A stretch of DNA of 64,000 nt, taken from NCBI RefSeq assembly GCF_013403875.1, contig NZ_JACBNX010000017.1, positions 1-64,000 on the forward strand, read 5' to 3'. This DNA is from Burkholderia guangdongensis (lineage in GTDB: Bacteria; Pseudomonadota; Gammaproteobacteria; Burkholderiales; Burkholderiaceae). Shown here one piece after another: positions 1 to 11,624 of this stretch. Position 1 is the first letter of the stretch. Each line of letters starts with the position of its first letter. Below the pieces are notes generated by a model that was not told the origin of the DNA, searched no databases, and saw nothing but the letters and a program-made list of their open reading frames with translations. Both the position numbers and the translations under genes were made by a program.

Positions 1-1476
1 AAGCTCGGCGGCAACCTGCTCGACCGCGAGGCGGAACTGCAGAAGCTCGTGAAGGTGAAGGCGGGCGACCGCTTCTCGGCCGAGAAGCTGCAACAGACGA
101 CGAAGGCGATCGTCGACAAGCTCGGCGAATACGGCTACGCGTTCGCGACGGTCAATGCGCAGCCGGAGATCGATCAGCAGCATCACACGGTCGCGCTGAC
201 GCTGGTCGTCGATCCGAGCCGCCGCGTGTACGTGCGCCACGTGAACATCGTCGGCAACACGCGCACGCGTGACGAGGTCGTGCGCCGCGAGATGCGCCAG
301 CTCGAAAGCTCGTGGTTTGATTCGAGCCGCCTCGCGCTGTCGAAGGATCGCGTGAACCGTCTCGGCTACTTCACGAACGTCGACGTGACGACGGTGCCGG
401 TCGAAGGCACGAACGATCAGGTCGACGTGAACGTGAAGGTCGAGGAGAAGCCGACCGGCGCGATCACGCTCGGCGCCGGCTTCTCGTCGACGGACAAGGT
501 CGTGCTGTCGGCGGGCGTGTCGCAGGACAACGTGTTCGGCTCCGGCACGAGCCTGTCGGTGAACGTGAACACCGCGAAGAGCTACCGCACGCTGACCGTC
601 ACGCAGGTCGATCCGTACTTCACGGTCGACGGGATCAAGCGGATCACGGACGTCTACTACCGCACGTACCAGCCGCTGTACTACTCGACGTCGTCGAGCT
701 TCCGGATCATCACCGCGGGCGGCAACCTGAAGTTCGGCATTCCGTTCTCGGAAGTCGACACCGTCTATTTCGGCGCGGGCCTCGAGCAGAACCGTCTCGA
801 CGTCGATTCCGCGACGCCGCAGAGCTATATCGACTACGTGAACGAGTTCGGCCGCGTGTCGAACACCGCGCCGCTGACGGTCGCGTGGTCGCGCGACGCG
901 CGTGACAGCGCGCTGATCCCGAGCAAGGGCTACTTCACGCAGGCGAACGTCGAGTACGGCGCGCCGATCGGCAAGATCCAGTACTACAAGGCGGATCTGC
1001 AGGCGCAGTACTACTACTCGTTCGCGCGCGGCTTCATCCTGGGCCTGAACCTGCAGGGCGGCTACGGCGCCGGCATCGGCAACACGTATCCGATCTTCAA
1101 GAACTACTACGCGGGCGGTATCGGCTCCGTGCGTGGCTACGAGCCGAGCTCGCTTGGGCCCCGCGACACGACGACGAACGATCCGATCGGCGGCTCGAAG
1201 ATGGTGGTCGGCAACATCGAAATGACGTTCCCGCTGCCCGGCACCGGCTACGACCGCACGCTGCGCGTGTTTACGTTCCTCGACGGCGGCAACGTGTGGG
1301 GCAACGCGCCCGGCGGCACGAGCACCGGCGCGAACGGCCTGCGCTACGGCTACGGCGTCGGCCTCGCGTGGATTTCGCCGATCGGTCCGCTCAAGCTGAG
1401 CCTCGGCTTCCCGCTGCAGAAGCACACGGGCGACCAGTACCAGAAATTCCAGTTCCAGATCGGGACGGCGTTCTGA
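1..1476 (+). CDS. bamA: Outer membrane protein assembly factor BamA (3' part, cut by window start)
   Basis: Core subunit of the BAM complex, which folds beta-barrel proteins into the outer membrane. The reading frame is open from base 1, so only the C-terminal 491 residues are present. They contain a POTRA repeat (fragment residues about 16-75), the last POTRA domain (about 76-150, with the VRHVNIVGNTRTRDEV strand-helix) and the beta-barrel. The barrel has the diagnostic GSVRGYEPSSLG loop motif (VRGY in place of the VRGF usual in E. coli) and ends in an aromatic C-terminal signal (FQFQIGTAF). It heads the envelope operon followed by skp and the lpx genes, the usual order in beta-proteobacteria. 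The family call is certain; the true start lies outside the window. Confidence 0.97.
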   Translation, partial: KLGGNLLDREAELQKLVKVKAGDRFSAEKLQQTTKAIVDKLGEYGYAFATVNAQPEIDQQHHTVALTLVVDPSRRVYVRHVNIVGNTRTRDEVVRREMRQLESSWFDSSRLALSKDRVNRLGYFTNVDVTTVPVEGTNDQVDVNVKVEEKPTGAITLGAGFSSTDKVVLSAGVSQDNVFGSGTSLSVNVNTAKSYRTLTVTQVDPYFTVDGIKRITDVYYRTYQPLYYSTSSSFRIITAGGNLKFGIPFSEVDTVYFGAGLEQNRLDVDSATPQSYIDYVNEFGRVSNTAPLTVAWSRDARDSALIPSKGYFTQANVEYGAPIGKIQYYKADLQAQYYYSFARGFILGLNLQGGYGAGIGNTYPIFKNYYAGGIGSVRGYEPSSLGPRDTTTNDPIGGSKMVVGNIEMTFPLPGTGYDRTLRVFTFLDGGNVWGNAPGGTSTGANGLRYGYGVGLAWISPIGPLKLSLGFPLQKHTGDQYQKFQFQIGTAF

Positions 1477-1513
1477 CCGCGCGGCACATCACAACAGCAT
1501 CGAGAGGGTAATT

Positions 1514-2056
1514 TTGCGAACCGGTACGTTTTTGAAACGCGTGATGGGTGCGGTGGCCGTGACAGTCGCGCTGGGCGCGTCGGTGGCGCATGCGCAGGAC
1601 GTCGCCCGCATCGCGGCGGTCAATTCGGATCGGATCCTGCGCGAGTCCGCGCCTGCGAAGGCCGCGCAGATCAAGCTCGAGGCCGAGTTCGCGAAGCGCG
1701 ACAAGGATCTGCAGGACATGACGCAGCGCCTGAAAGCGATGTCGGATGCACTCGACAAGAACGGCCCGTCGATGTCGGCGGCGGATCGCGCGCAGAAGCA
1801 GCGTGACCTCGCGCAGCTCGACACCGATTTCCAGCGCAAGCAGCGCGAATTCCGCGAAGACCTGAACCAGCGCCGCAACGAGGAGCTCGCGGCGGTGCTC
1901 GACAAGGCGAACAAGGTCATCAAGCAGATCGCCGAGCAGCAGAACTACGACCTGATCGTGCAGGAAGCGGTGTACGTGAGCCCGCGCATCGACATCACCG
2001 ACAAGGTGCTCAAGGCGCTCGCGGCGAACGGGGCGTCCGGCGTATCGGCGAACTGA
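1514..2056 (+). CDS. skp: Periplasmic chaperone Skp/OmpH
   Basis: Periplasmic holdase that carries unfolded outer-membrane proteins to BamA. The 180-residue protein starts at a TTG preceded by GAGAGGG (1502-1508). Residues 1-27 form a signal peptide ending in VAHAQD, so cleavage is likely after AHA. The mature part has a short N-terminal strand ([13 protein letters not shown]), a long charged helical region rich in K, R, E and Q (about 50-140) forming the coiled-coil tentacles, and a closing strand segment ([12 protein letters not shown]). Length and layout fit OmpH/Skp. It sits 37 bases after bamA and 17 bases before lpxD, so it is in the same transcription unit. The TTG start is chosen because it restores a complete signal peptide. 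Confidence 0.95.
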   Translation: MRTGTFLKRVMGAVAVTVALGASVAHAQDVARIAAVNSDRILRESAPAKAAQIKLEAEFAKRDKDLQDMTQRLKAMSDALDKNGPSMSAADRAQKQRDLAQLDTDFQRKQREFREDLNQRRNEELAAVLDKANKVIKQIAEQQNYDLIVQEAVYVSPRIDITDKVLKALAANGASGVSAN

Positions 2057-2073
2057 ACGGAGCGGATCGAAGC

Positions 2074-3168
2074 ATGGCATTGACGCTTGAGGAACTCGTA
2101 GGGCGATTCGGCGGCGAGATCGTCGGCGATCGCCAGTGCCGGGTCGGCGGCCTCGCGCCGCTCGATCAGGCCGGCCCGCAGCAGCTCGCGTTCCTCGCGA
2201 ATCCGAAGTATCTGTCGCAGGTCGAGACGACCGGCGCCGGCGCGGTGCTGATCGCGCCGAAGGATCTCGAGAAGCTCGGCGCGGCCGCTACCGCCCGGAT
2301 GGGCGGCTCTCGCAATTTCATCGTGACGCCGAATCCGTACGCGTATTTCGCGCGCGTCGCGCAGATGTTCATCGATCTCGCCACGCCGCCGCGCGCGGCG
2401 GGCATCCATCCGAGCGCGACGATCGATCCGGCCGCGAAGGTCGCCGCGAGCGCGGTGATCGGCCCGCACGTGACGATCGACGCGGGCGCGGTGATCGAGG
2501 ACGGCGTGCAGCTCGACGCGAACGTGTTCGTCGGCCGCGGCACGACGATCGGCGCCGGCTCGCACCTGTATCCGAACGTGTCGGTCTACCATGGCTGCCG
2601 GATCGGCCCGCGCGCGATCGTTCACGCGGGCGCGGTGATCGGCTCGGACGGCTTCGGCTTCGCGCCGGACTTCGTCGGCGACGGCGACGCGCGCACCGGC
2701 ACCTGGGTCAAGATTCCGCAGGTCGGCGGCGTGTCGATCGGGCCGGACGTCGAGATCGGCGCGAACACGACGATCGACCGCGGCGCGATGGCCGACACGG
2801 TCATCGAGGAATGCGTGAAGATCGACAACCAGGTGCAGATCGGCCACAACTGCCGCGTCGGCGCGTACACGGTGATCGCGGGCTGCGCGGGGATCGCGGG
2901 GAGCACGACGATCGGCCGCCACTGCATGATCGGCGGCGCGGTCGGCGTCGCCGGGCACGTGACGCTCGGCGACTACGTGATCGTCACCGCGAAGTCGGGC
3001 GTGTCGAAGTCGCTGCCGAAGGCGGGGATCTACACGAGCGCGTTCCCGGCCGTCGATCACGGCGAATGGAACCGGAGCGCCGCGCTCGTGCGCAATCTCG
3101 AGAAGCTGCGCGACCGGATCAAGGCGCTGGAGACCGCGCTCGCCGCGCGCGACGGCGGCGGCGCCTGA
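2074..3168 (+). CDS. lpxD: UDP-3-O-acylglucosamine N-acyltransferase LpxD
   Basis: Third enzyme of lipid A synthesis; it transfers a hydroxyacyl chain from acyl-ACP to the amino group of UDP-3-O-acyl-glucosamine. The 364-residue protein has the N-terminal uridine-binding domain (1-100, ending [13 protein letters not shown]). A left-handed beta helix of hexapeptide repeats follows (about 110-310), including the IGHNCRVG segment with the expected catalytic histidine. A C-terminal helix ([19 protein letters not shown]) completes it. Length is normal for the family. It lies in the bamA-skp-lpxD-fabZ-lpxA-lpxB operon. Confidence 0.97.
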   Translation: MALTLEELVGRFGGEIVGDRQCRVGGLAPLDQAGPQQLAFLANPKYLSQVETTGAGAVLIAPKDLEKLGAAATARMGGSRNFIVTPNPYAYFARVAQMFIDLATPPRAAGIHPSATIDPAAKVAASAVIGPHVTIDAGAVIEDGVQLDANVFVGRGTTIGAGSHLYPNVSVYHGCRIGPRAIVHAGAVIGSDGFGFAPDFVGDGDARTGTWVKIPQVGGVSIGPDVEIGANTTIDRGAMADTVIEECVKIDNQVQIGHNCRVGAYTVIAGCAGIAGSTTIGRHCMIGGAVGVAGHVTLGDYVIVTAKSGVSKSLPKAGIYTSAFPAVDHGEWNRSAALVRNLEKLRDRIKALETALAARDGGGA

Positions 3169-3284
3169 CGCATTCATCATGAGCCGGGCAGCCACTGCGC
3201 GTGCCGTCCGGCCGGACCAGCAGGGCCGCGCGACGGCCCGCATCTGCATCACCACCGCGCAGCCACTGCGTGAGACGAACCATC

Positions 3285-3752
3285 ATGAGCACTGAAAAAA
3301 TCAATCTCGACATCCACAAGATCCTCACGCTGCTGCCGCACCGCTACCCGATCCTGCTCGTCGATCGCGTGCTCGAACTCGAGCCGCACAAAAGCATCAA
3401 AGCGCTGAAGAACGTGACGATCAACGAACCGTTCTTCACCGGGCATTTCCCGAAGCGGCCGGTGATGCCGGGCGTGCTGATTCTCGAGGCGCTCGCGCAG
3501 GCGGCCGCGCTGCTGACGTTCGCCGAGGATGACAAGCAGGATCCGGAGAACACGCTCTATTACTTCGTCGGCATCGACGGCGCGCGCTTCAAGCGCGTCG
3601 TCGAGCCGGGCGATCAACTGATTCTGAACGTGTCGTTCGAGCGTCACATCCGCGGGATCTGGAAGTTCAAGGCCGTCGCGGAAGTGGACGGCAAGGTCGC
3701 GGCGGAAGCCGAGCTGATGTGCACGGTCAAGACGGCCGACGCGGCACCCTGA
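3285..3752 (+). CDS. fabZ: (3R)-hydroxyacyl-ACP dehydratase FabZ
   Basis: Dehydratase of type II fatty acid synthesis. It competes with LpxA/LpxD for hydroxyacyl-ACP, which explains its place among the lpx genes. The 155-residue hot-dog-fold protein begins [19 protein letters not shown]. It contains the central-helix motif [20 protein letters not shown] with the catalytic His and, further on, Glu. The frame is open upstream to 3201, but the 28 extra residues are basic and unlike the family, and the ATG at 3285 matches the expected N terminus. About 115 bases separate it from lpxD, the largest gap inside the lipid A operon. Confidence 0.97.
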   Translation: MSTEKINLDIHKILTLLPHRYPILLVDRVLELEPHKSIKALKNVTINEPFFTGHFPKRPVMPGVLILEALAQAAALLTFAEDDKQDPENTLYYFVGIDGARFKRVVEPGDQLILNVSFERHIRGIWKFKAVAEVDGKVAAEAELMCTVKTADAAP

Positions 3753-3814
3753 GCCTGAGCAGCATCGGTATCGGCCAACGCAACGCGACTATTCACACGG
3801 AGAGGCAACGGCGC

Positions 3815-4603
3815 ATGAGCAGGATTCATCCCACGGCAATCGTCGAGCCGGGCGCGCAGGTCGACGCATCGGTCGAGATCGGCCCGTACGCGATCGTCGG
3901 TCCGCACGTCACGATCGGCGCGCGCACGACGGTCGGTTCGCACAGCGTGATCGAAGGGCATACGACGATCGGCGAGGACAACCGCATCGGCCATTACGCG
4001 TCGGTCGGCGGCCGGCCGCAGGACATGAAATATCAGGACGAGCCGACCCGGCTCGTGATCGGCGACCGCAACACGATCCGCGAATTCACGACGATCCACA
4101 CGGGCACCGTGCAGGACGCCGGCGTCACGACGCTCGGCGATGACAACTGGATCATGGCGTACGTGCACATCGGCCACGACTGCCGCGTCGGCAACAACGT
4201 GATCCTGTCGAGCAACGCGCAGATGGCCGGGCACGTCGAGATCGGCGACTGGGCGATCATCGGCGGCATGTCGGGCGTGCACCAGTTCGTGCGGATCGGC
4301 GCGCACGCGATGCTCGGCGGCGCGTCGGCGCTCGTGCAGGACGTGCCGCCGTTCGTGATCGCGGCCGGCAACAAGGCGGAGCCGCACGGGATCAACGTCG
4401 AGGGGCTGCGCCGCCGCGGCTTCTCGGCCGACGCGATCTCCGCGCTGCGCAGCGCGTACCGGCTGCTGTACAAGAACGGCCTGTCGCTCGAGGAAGCGAA
4501 GGCGCAACTGCGCGAGCTGTCCGAGGCGGGCGGCGAAGGCGACGCGCCGGTCAAGGCGCTCGTCGATTTCATCGACGCGTCGCAACGCGGGATCATCCGG
4601 TAA
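3815..4603 (+). CDS. lpxA: UDP-N-acetylglucosamine acyltransferase LpxA
   Basis: First committed enzyme of lipid A synthesis; it adds the 3-O-hydroxyacyl chain to UDP-GlcNAc. The 262 residues equal the E. coli length when started at the ATG at 3815 ([15 protein letters not shown]) rather than further upstream. Hexapeptide repeats fill residues about 5-185. The active-site stretch [19 protein letters not shown] contains the catalytic His, and [10 protein letters not shown] follows. The C-terminal helical domain carries [18 protein letters not shown]. lpxB starts 3 bases after its stop. Confidence 0.97.
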   Translation: MSRIHPTAIVEPGAQVDASVEIGPYAIVGPHVTIGARTTVGSHSVIEGHTTIGEDNRIGHYASVGGRPQDMKYQDEPTRLVIGDRNTIREFTTIHTGTVQDAGVTTLGDDNWIMAYVHIGHDCRVGNNVILSSNAQMAGHVEIGDWAIIGGMSGVHQFVRIGAHAMLGGASALVQDVPPFVIAAGNKAEPHGINVEGLRRRGFSADAISALRSAYRLLYKNGLSLEEAKAQLRELSEAGGEGDAPVKALVDFIDASQRGIIR

Positions 4604-4606
4604 CCG

Positions 4607-5776
4607 ATGCCGCTTACGTCCAATCAGCTCCGGCTCGCGATGGTCGCGGGCGAGCCGTCGGGCGACCTGCTGGCGGCGTCGCTGCTCGGCGGGCTGCGCG
4701 AGCGGCTGCCCGACGACACGCGGTATTACGGAATCGGCGGGCCGCGGATGATCGCGAACGGCTTCGACTCGCACTGGCCGATGGAAACGCTGACCGTGCG
4801 CGGCTACGTCGAGGCGCTGCGGCACATTCCGGCGATCCTGCGGATTCGCGGCGAGCTGAAGCATCAGTTGCTCGCGGAGCCGCCCGACGCGTTCATCGGC
4901 GTCGATGCGCCGGACTTCAACTTCGGCGTCGAGCACCGGCTGCGCGACGCGGGCATCCCGACGATCCACTTCGTCTGCCCGTCGATCTGGGCGTGGCGCG
5001 GCGGCCGGATCAAGAAGATCGTGAAGTCCGTCGACCACATGCTCTGCGTGTTCCCGTTCGAAACGGCGCTGCTCGCGAAGTCGGGCGTGGCCGCGACGTA
5101 CGTCGGCCATCCGCTCGCCGACGAGATTCCGCTCGAGCCCGACACGCACGGCGCGCGGGTCGCGCTGGGATTGCCGGCCGACGGCCCGGTGATCGCGGTG
5201 CTGCCCGGCAGCCGGCGCTCGGAGATCGAGCTGATCGGGCCGACGTTCTTCGCGGCGATGGCGCTGATGCAGCAGCGCGAGCCGGGCGTGCGCTTCGTGA
5301 TGCCGGCCGCGACGCCCGCGCTGCGCGAGCTGCTGCAGCCGCTCGTCGCCGCGCATCCGCAGCTCGCGCTGACGATCACCGACGGCCGCTCGCAGGTCGC
5401 GATGACGGCCGCCGACGCGATCCTCGTGAAGAGCGGCACCGTGACGCTCGAGGCGGCGCTCCTGAAGAAGCCGATGGTGATCTCGTACAAGGTGCCCTGG
5501 CTGACCGGGCAGATCATGCGCCGGCAGGGCTATCTGCCGTACGTCGGACTGCCGAACATTCTGGCCGGGCGCTTCGTCGTGCCCGAGCTGCTGCAGCATT
5601 TCGCGACGCCCGACGCGCTCGCCGACGCGACGCTCACGCAGCTGCGCGACGACGCGAATCGCCGCACGCTGACCGAGATCTTCACCGAAATGCATCTGAC
5701 GCTGCGGCAGAACACGGCCGCGAAAGCGGCCGAGGCGGTCGCGAGCGTGATCGAGCAACGCAAGGGGCGCGCATGA
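4607..5776 (+). CDS. lpxB: Lipid-A-disaccharide synthase LpxB
   Basis: GT19-family inverting glycosyltransferase that condenses UDP-2,3-diacylglucosamine with lipid X to give the lipid A disaccharide at the inner face of the inner membrane. The 389 residues start with the family signature [19 protein letters not shown] and contain [12 protein letters not shown], the [13 protein letters not shown] segment and [11 protein letters not shown]. The nucleotide-binding [17 protein letters not shown] motif lies near residue 290. The start is 3 bases after lpxA, and the stop overlaps rnhB (ATGA at 5773-5776), which argues for translational coupling. Confidence 0.97.
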   Translation: MPLTSNQLRLAMVAGEPSGDLLAASLLGGLRERLPDDTRYYGIGGPRMIANGFDSHWPMETLTVRGYVEALRHIPAILRIRGELKHQLLAEPPDAFIGVDAPDFNFGVEHRLRDAGIPTIHFVCPSIWAWRGGRIKKIVKSVDHMLCVFPFETALLAKSGVAATYVGHPLADEIPLEPDTHGARVALGLPADGPVIAVLPGSRRSEIELIGPTFFAAMALMQQREPGVRFVMPAATPALRELLQPLVAAHPQLALTITDGRSQVAMTAADAILVKSGTVTLEAALLKKPMVISYKVPWLTGQIMRRQGYLPYVGLPNILAGRFVVPELLQHFATPDALADATLTQLRDDANRRTLTEIFTEMHLTLRQNTAAKAAEAVASVIEQRKGRA

Positions 5777-6429
5777 CGGTTGCTCGCACGACGCGGCGGC
5801 GCGCGCCGTCCGCGGCGGCCGCCGCACAGGACGGCTTCGACTTCAGCATGCCCGGCGAGATCGTCTGCGGCGTCGACGAAGCGGGGCGCGGGCCGCTCGC
5901 GGGCCCGGTCGTCGCGGCCGCGGTGATTCTCGATCCGGCGCGGCCGATCGACGGGCTCGACGATTCGAAGGCACTCTCCGCGAAGAAGCGCGACGCGCTG
6001 TACGAGCTGATCGTCGCGCGCGCACGCGCGTACTGCGTCGCGTCGGCGAGCGTCGAGGAGATCGACTCGCTGAACATCCTGCACGCGACGATGCTCGCGA
6101 TGAAGCGCGCGGTCGAAGGGCTCGCGGTCGTGCCGACGCTCGCGCAGATCGACGGCAACCGCTGCCCGACGCTCGCTGTGCGCAGCGAGGCGATCGTCGG
6201 CGGCGACGCGCTCGTGCCGGGCATCTCGGCCGCATCGATTCTCGCGAAGGTCACGCGTGACCGGATGCTCGTCGAATTGCACGAGCAGTTCCCGGTCTAC
6301 GGCTTCAACGTTCACGCGGGCTACGGCACCGCGAAGCATCTCGCCGCGCTGCGCGAGCACGGGCCGTGCGTGCATCATCGCCGTTCGTTCGCGCCGGTGC
6401 GCGACGTTCTCCATCTTCTGAAACGATGA
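5773..6429 (+). CDS. rnhB: Ribonuclease HII
   Basis: Cleaves the RNA strand of RNA-DNA hybrids and starts removal of ribonucleotides misincorporated in DNA. The 218-residue protein has a poly-Ala/Arg N-terminal extension of about 28 residues before the catalytic core ([15 protein letters not shown], with the metal-binding Asp-Glu pair). [20 protein letters not shown] and the C-terminal substrate loop [14 protein letters not shown] follow. It overlaps lpxB by 4 bases and the next methyltransferase gene by 4 bases. The extension may be a start-site artefact, but no better internal start is evident. Confidence 0.96.
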   Translation: MTVARTTRRRAPSAAAAAQDGFDFSMPGEIVCGVDEAGRGPLAGPVVAAAVILDPARPIDGLDDSKALSAKKRDALYELIVARARAYCVASASVEEIDSLNILHATMLAMKRAVEGLAVVPTLAQIDGNRCPTLAVRSEAIVGGDALVPGISAASILAKVTRDRMLVELHEQFPVYGFNVHAGYGTAKHLAALREHGPCVHHRRSFAPVRDVLHLLKR

Positions 6430-7208
6430 AAGCCATCACGTCCCGCGACAATCCGCTGTACAAGCGCGTGAAGGCGCTCGCGGGCTCGACGCATCAGCAG
6501 CGCAAGAGCGGTCAGGCGCTGCTCGAGGGGTTCCATCTCGCGAGCGCGTATCTTGATACCGGTGCGGTGCCCGAGCTCTGCATCGCGACCGAAGGCGCGC
6601 TGAAGCACGACGAGGCGCAGCGAATCGTCGCGCGGATCGACGCGCACCGGCTCGTGACGCTGCCCGATGCGTTGTTCGGGCAGCTGTCGAGCGTCGTGAA
6701 CGGCGTCGGGTTCCTGCTGCTCGTCGACTGCCCCGAGCACGCGCTGCCCGCCCGCGTGACGGAGACCGCGCTCGTGCTCGACGGCGTGCAGGACGCCGGC
6801 AACGTCGGCTCGATCCTGCGCAGCGCGGCGGCGGCGGGCGTCAAGCACGTGTTCTGCGCGCCGGGCACCGCGTACGCATGGTCGTCGAAGGTGCTGCGCT
6901 CGGGGATGGGCGCGCATTTTCTGCTGTCGATCCACGAGGACGTCGCCGCCGAGGCGCTCGCCGCGCGGCTCGCCGTGCCGGTCGCGCTGACCGATTCGCA
7001 TGGCGCGCAGGCGATCTACGACTGCGATCTGTCGGGGCCGGTCGTCTGGGTGTTCGGCAACGAAGGGGCGGGCGTGTCGGCGTTCTGGCGCGACTCGGCG
7101 ACGCATCGCGTGACGATTCCGCAGCCGGGCGGGATGGAGTCGCTGAACGTCGCGGCCGCGGCGGCGGTCTGTCTGTTCGAGCAGTGCCGGCAGCAGCGGC
7201 GGGGCTGA
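6426..7208 (+). CDS. TrmH/SpoU-family RNA 2'-O-methyltransferase
   Basis: SPOUT methyltransferase that uses S-adenosylmethionine to methylate a ribose 2'-OH, probably in rRNA. The 260 residues contain an N-terminal substrate-binding domain ([27 protein letters not shown]) and the knotted catalytic domain. The three SpoU motifs are visible: [31 protein letters not shown] and [19 protein letters not shown]. The start ATG overlaps the rnhB stop (ATGA), so the envelope operon extends to this gene and ends at the terminator at 7254. The exact target nucleotide cannot be told from sequence; it resembles RlmB-like proteins. Confidence 0.93.
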   Translation: MKAITSRDNPLYKRVKALAGSTHQQRKSGQALLEGFHLASAYLDTGAVPELCIATEGALKHDEAQRIVARIDAHRLVTLPDALFGQLSSVVNGVGFLLLVDCPEHALPARVTETALVLDGVQDAGNVGSILRSAAAAGVKHVFCAPGTAYAWSSKVLRSGMGAHFLLSIHEDVAAEALAARLAVPVALTDSHGAQAIYDCDLSGPVVWVFGNEGAGVSAFWRDSATHRVTIPQPGGMESLNVAAAAAVCLFEQCRQQRRG

Positions 7209-7253
7209 CGCCGCAACATACACGTCAAGCGCACGTCGGGCGCGCACGCAAAA

Positions 7254-7280
7254 AAGGCCGCGTTCGACGCGGCCTTGTCG
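7254..7280 (+). terminator. Rho-independent-type hairpin ending the lpx/rnhB operon
   Basis: A perfect 9-bp stem AAGGCCGCG / CGCGGCCTT (7254-7262 and 7268-7276) closes a TTCGA loop 45 bases after the methyltransferase stop. It is preceded by an A run. The following T tract is weak (GTCGTTT), so termination strength is uncertain. Confidence 0.75.
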
Positions 7281-7297
7281 TTTCCGGTGGATCGTTT

Positions 7298-7375
7298 CTC
7301 AAGAAAACGCCGGGCCGCCCCAAGTTTTCTTGACCCCCTCGGGGGGCCTGACGCGAAGCGGCAGGTCTGGGGGGC
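7298..7375. repeat. Nested inverted repeats between convergent genes
   Basis: AAGAAAAC and GTTTTCTT are inverted around a C-rich centre at about 7300-7330. A G/C tract follows (CCCCCTCGGGGGG at about 7334-7346, then GGTCTGGGGGGCG). This lies downstream of ppsR, which is transcribed towards it, so it may act as the ppsR terminator. It could also be an intergenic palindromic repeat. Confidence 0.45.
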
Positions 7376-7377
7376 GC

Positions 7378-8193
7378 TCAATACGACTGACGATCGAGCC
7401 GGATTTCCTGCAGGATCGTCGTCGCGATTTCCTCGATCGACTTGTGCGTCGACGACAGCCACTTGATCCCTTCGCGGCGCATCATCGCCTCGGCCTCGTT
7501 GATCTCGAAGCGGCAATTCTCGGGCGCCGCGTACTTGCTGCCGGGGCGCCGCTCGTTGCGGATCTCGGACAGCCGTTGCGGATCGATCGACAGCCCGAAC
7601 AGCTTGTCGCGATGCAGCGCGAGCGCGGACGGCAGCTTGCCGCGCTCGAAGTCCTCCGGAATCAGCGGATAGTTCGCGGCCTTCACGCCGTACTGCATCG
7701 CGAGATAGAGGCTCGTCGGCGTCTTGCCGCTGCGCGACACACCGACCAGGATCACCTCGGCTTCGTTCAGGTTGCGGTTCGACTGGCCGTCGTCGTGCGC
7801 GAGCGAGAAGTTGATCGCCTCGATCCGCGTCTTGTATTCCTCGGTGTCGGCGGCCTGGTGCCCGCGGCCCATCGCGTGGCTCGATTTCAGCTGCAGCTCC
7901 TGCTCGAGCGGCTCGACGAAGCGCTGGAACATGTCGAGCACGAGCGCGTTCGAGCGCTTGACGATCTCGTTCGACTCGCCGTCGACGAGCGTCGTGAACA
8001 CGATCGAGCGCCGGCCGTCGTGCGTGGCGGCCTCGTTGATCTTCTCGACGGTCGCATACGCCTTGTCGAGCGAATCGACGAACGGCACGCGCACGAGCCG
8101 GAATTTCTGGTCGAACTGGGAGAGGATCGAGTGCGCGAAGGTTTCGGCGGTGATCCCGGTGCCGTCGGAAACGATGAAAACGGTGGGCAGCAT
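7378..8193 (-). CDS. ppsR: PEP synthase regulatory protein (bifunctional kinase/pyrophosphorylase) PpsR
   Basis: Controls PEP synthase by ADP-dependent phosphorylation and phosphate-dependent dephosphorylation of a threonine next to its catalytic His. The 271-residue protein belongs to the DUF299/PpsR family. It begins [19 protein letters not shown] and carries the P-loop-like motif [15 protein letters not shown] (residues about 152-166). The frame is open for another 113 residues upstream, but that part is unlike the family, so the ATG at 8193 is used. Its target gene ppsA lies directly upstream in the opposite orientation, the classical divergent pair. Confidence 0.97.
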   Translation of the reverse strand: MLPTVFIVSDGTGITAETFAHSILSQFDQKFRLVRVPFVDSLDKAYATVEKINEAATHDGRRSIVFTTLVDGESNEIVKRSNALVLDMFQRFVEPLEQELQLKSSHAMGRGHQAADTEEYKTRIEAINFSLAHDDGQSNRNLNEAEVILVGVSRSGKTPTSLYLAMQYGVKAANYPLIPEDFERGKLPSALALHRDKLFGLSIDPQRLSEIRNERRPGSKYAAPENCRFEINEAEAMMRREGIKWLSSTHKSIEEIATTILQEIRLDRQSY

Positions 8194-8303
8194 CAATCTG
8201 GACGTGGAACGTGAAGGGCGGTTGCGTGGGCGGACTGGAGGCCGCATTCCAGACGCAATCCTCAGGTCGCGCCACATCCGGCAGCCGGCACGGTAGAATA
8301 GCG

Positions 8304-8486
8304 GCAACCTGTTGGATAAGCAATTGCGGCAGGCGGGCCCGACGGCGCCGTCTTCATGTCGCGATCGATCATAAATTCCCGGCAAGTTCGGCGATTCTTC
8401 CGTTTTTATCGCCCTTCTGCCGGGATTTTTGTCAATCGGGGGCGGAGCACGCTCCGCGCGCGGCGATCGCTTATCTAACAGGTTGC
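8304..8486. promoter_or_regulatory. ppsR-ppsA divergent intergenic region bracketed by an 18-bp inverted repeat
   Basis: The 378-base gap 8194-8571 separates divergent ppsR and ppsA and holds no gene. GCAACCTGTTGGATAAGC (8304-8321) recurs inverted at 8469-8486 (GCTTATCTAACAGGTTGC) with one mismatch. Between them are another inverted pair, TCCCGGCA and TGCCGGGA (about 8377 and 8418), and a short hairpin GCGGAGC-AC-GCTCCGC (8442-8457). The paired outer repeats could be operators that let one regulator act on both promoters. This is inference; no regulator is identified. Confidence 0.5.
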
Positions 8487-8571
8487 ACAAGACGCGTCGC
8501 GCTTTTTTGCAAGCGCCCGCGATCAAGCCCACTTGCGCGATCGAGCATTTTTTTCACACTTAGGGGCTTGT

Positions 8572-10969
<2,398 letters not shown>

Positions 10970-10971
<2 letters not shown>

Positions 10972-11010
10972 CGGTCGAGTAGCGGCCGAGTAGCGGCCGA
11001 GTAGCGGCCA
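10970..11010. repeat. 11-bp tandem repeat at the ppsA 3' end
   Basis: AGCGGCCGAGT is repeated about 3.7 times. The first copy is degenerate (AACGGTCGAGT, 10970-10980) and overlaps the last base of the ppsA stop; then come 10981-10991, 10992-11002 and a partial copy to 11010. It looks like a slippage array in the 3' untranslated region. Confidence 0.8.
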
Positions 11011-11103
11011 AGGACCGGCGAAGTAACGGCCGGTAACGATTCCCGGTCCGGACCGCCTGCGGCATGGGGTCCGGATGCAGGCAAATCGCAAGCTTCGTGC
11101 TAT

Positions 11104-11136
11104 AAACACCCCGGTATGCACCGGGGTGTTTTCGTT
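11104..11136 (+). terminator. Strong intrinsic terminator after ppsA
   Basis: A perfect 11-bp stem AAACACCCCGG / CCGGGGTGTTT (11104-11114 and 11121-11131) has a 6-base loop TATGCA and a T-rich tail (TTTTCGTTT). It separates ppsA from nfeD; the nfeD start is only 22 bases beyond the stem. Confidence 0.88.
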
Positions 11137-11152
11137 TGAAGGGGACTACAAG

Positions 11153-11593
11153 ATGTCCGCGCATCTGTTCTGGTGGATCGGGGTGGGCGTGCTCGTCGTC
11201 GCCGAGTTGCTGACGGGCACGTTCTATCTGCTGATGATCGCGCTCGGCTTCGTTGCCGGCGGCGTGCTGACCGTGCTCGGCGCTACGCCGTCCGCGCAGA
11301 TCGCGACGGCCGCCGCCGTCGCGATCTGCGCGGTGATCGTGCTGCGCCGCTCGGGGCTCGGGCGCAAGCAGAAGCGCGATGCGTCGGAGAATCCCGACAT
11401 CAATCTCGACATCGGCGCGACCGTCTCGGTCGACGCGTGGCGCGGCCGCCGCGCGCGCGTCCAGTACCGGGGCGCCGAATGGGACGTCGAACTCGCCGAC
11501 GGCGAGCGCGACGACGCCGGGCTCTACGAAGTGCGCGCGGTGCGGGGAAGCTGCCTCATCGTGGCCGCGGTGGCCGCGAAGCCCGCGCACTGA
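11153..11593 (+). CDS. NfeD-family membrane protein
   Basis: A 146-residue NfeD-like protein with two or three N-terminal membrane segments (residues about 3-70: WWIGVGVLVVAELLTGTFYL, then two hydrophobic stretches). A soluble C-terminal OB-fold domain follows (about 85-146: IGATVSVDAWRGRRARVQYR, LYEVRAVRGSCLIV). NfeD proteins pair with SPFH/stomatin proteins in membrane microdomain or quality-control complexes, and the stomatin gene follows after 31 bases. Start ATG 11153 sits behind GGGGAC. It is the short NfeD form, without the N-terminal ClpP-like protease domain of long NfeD. Confidence 0.93.
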   Translation: MSAHLFWWIGVGVLVVAELLTGTFYLLMIALGFVAGGVLTVLGATPSAQIATAAAVAICAVIVLRRSGLGRKQKRDASENPDINLDIGATVSVDAWRGRRARVQYRGAEWDVELADGERDDAGLYEVRAVRGSCLIVAAVAAKPAH

Positions 11594-11624
11594 CCTGATC
11601 GTCCGTCAACAACAAGGAGGAACA

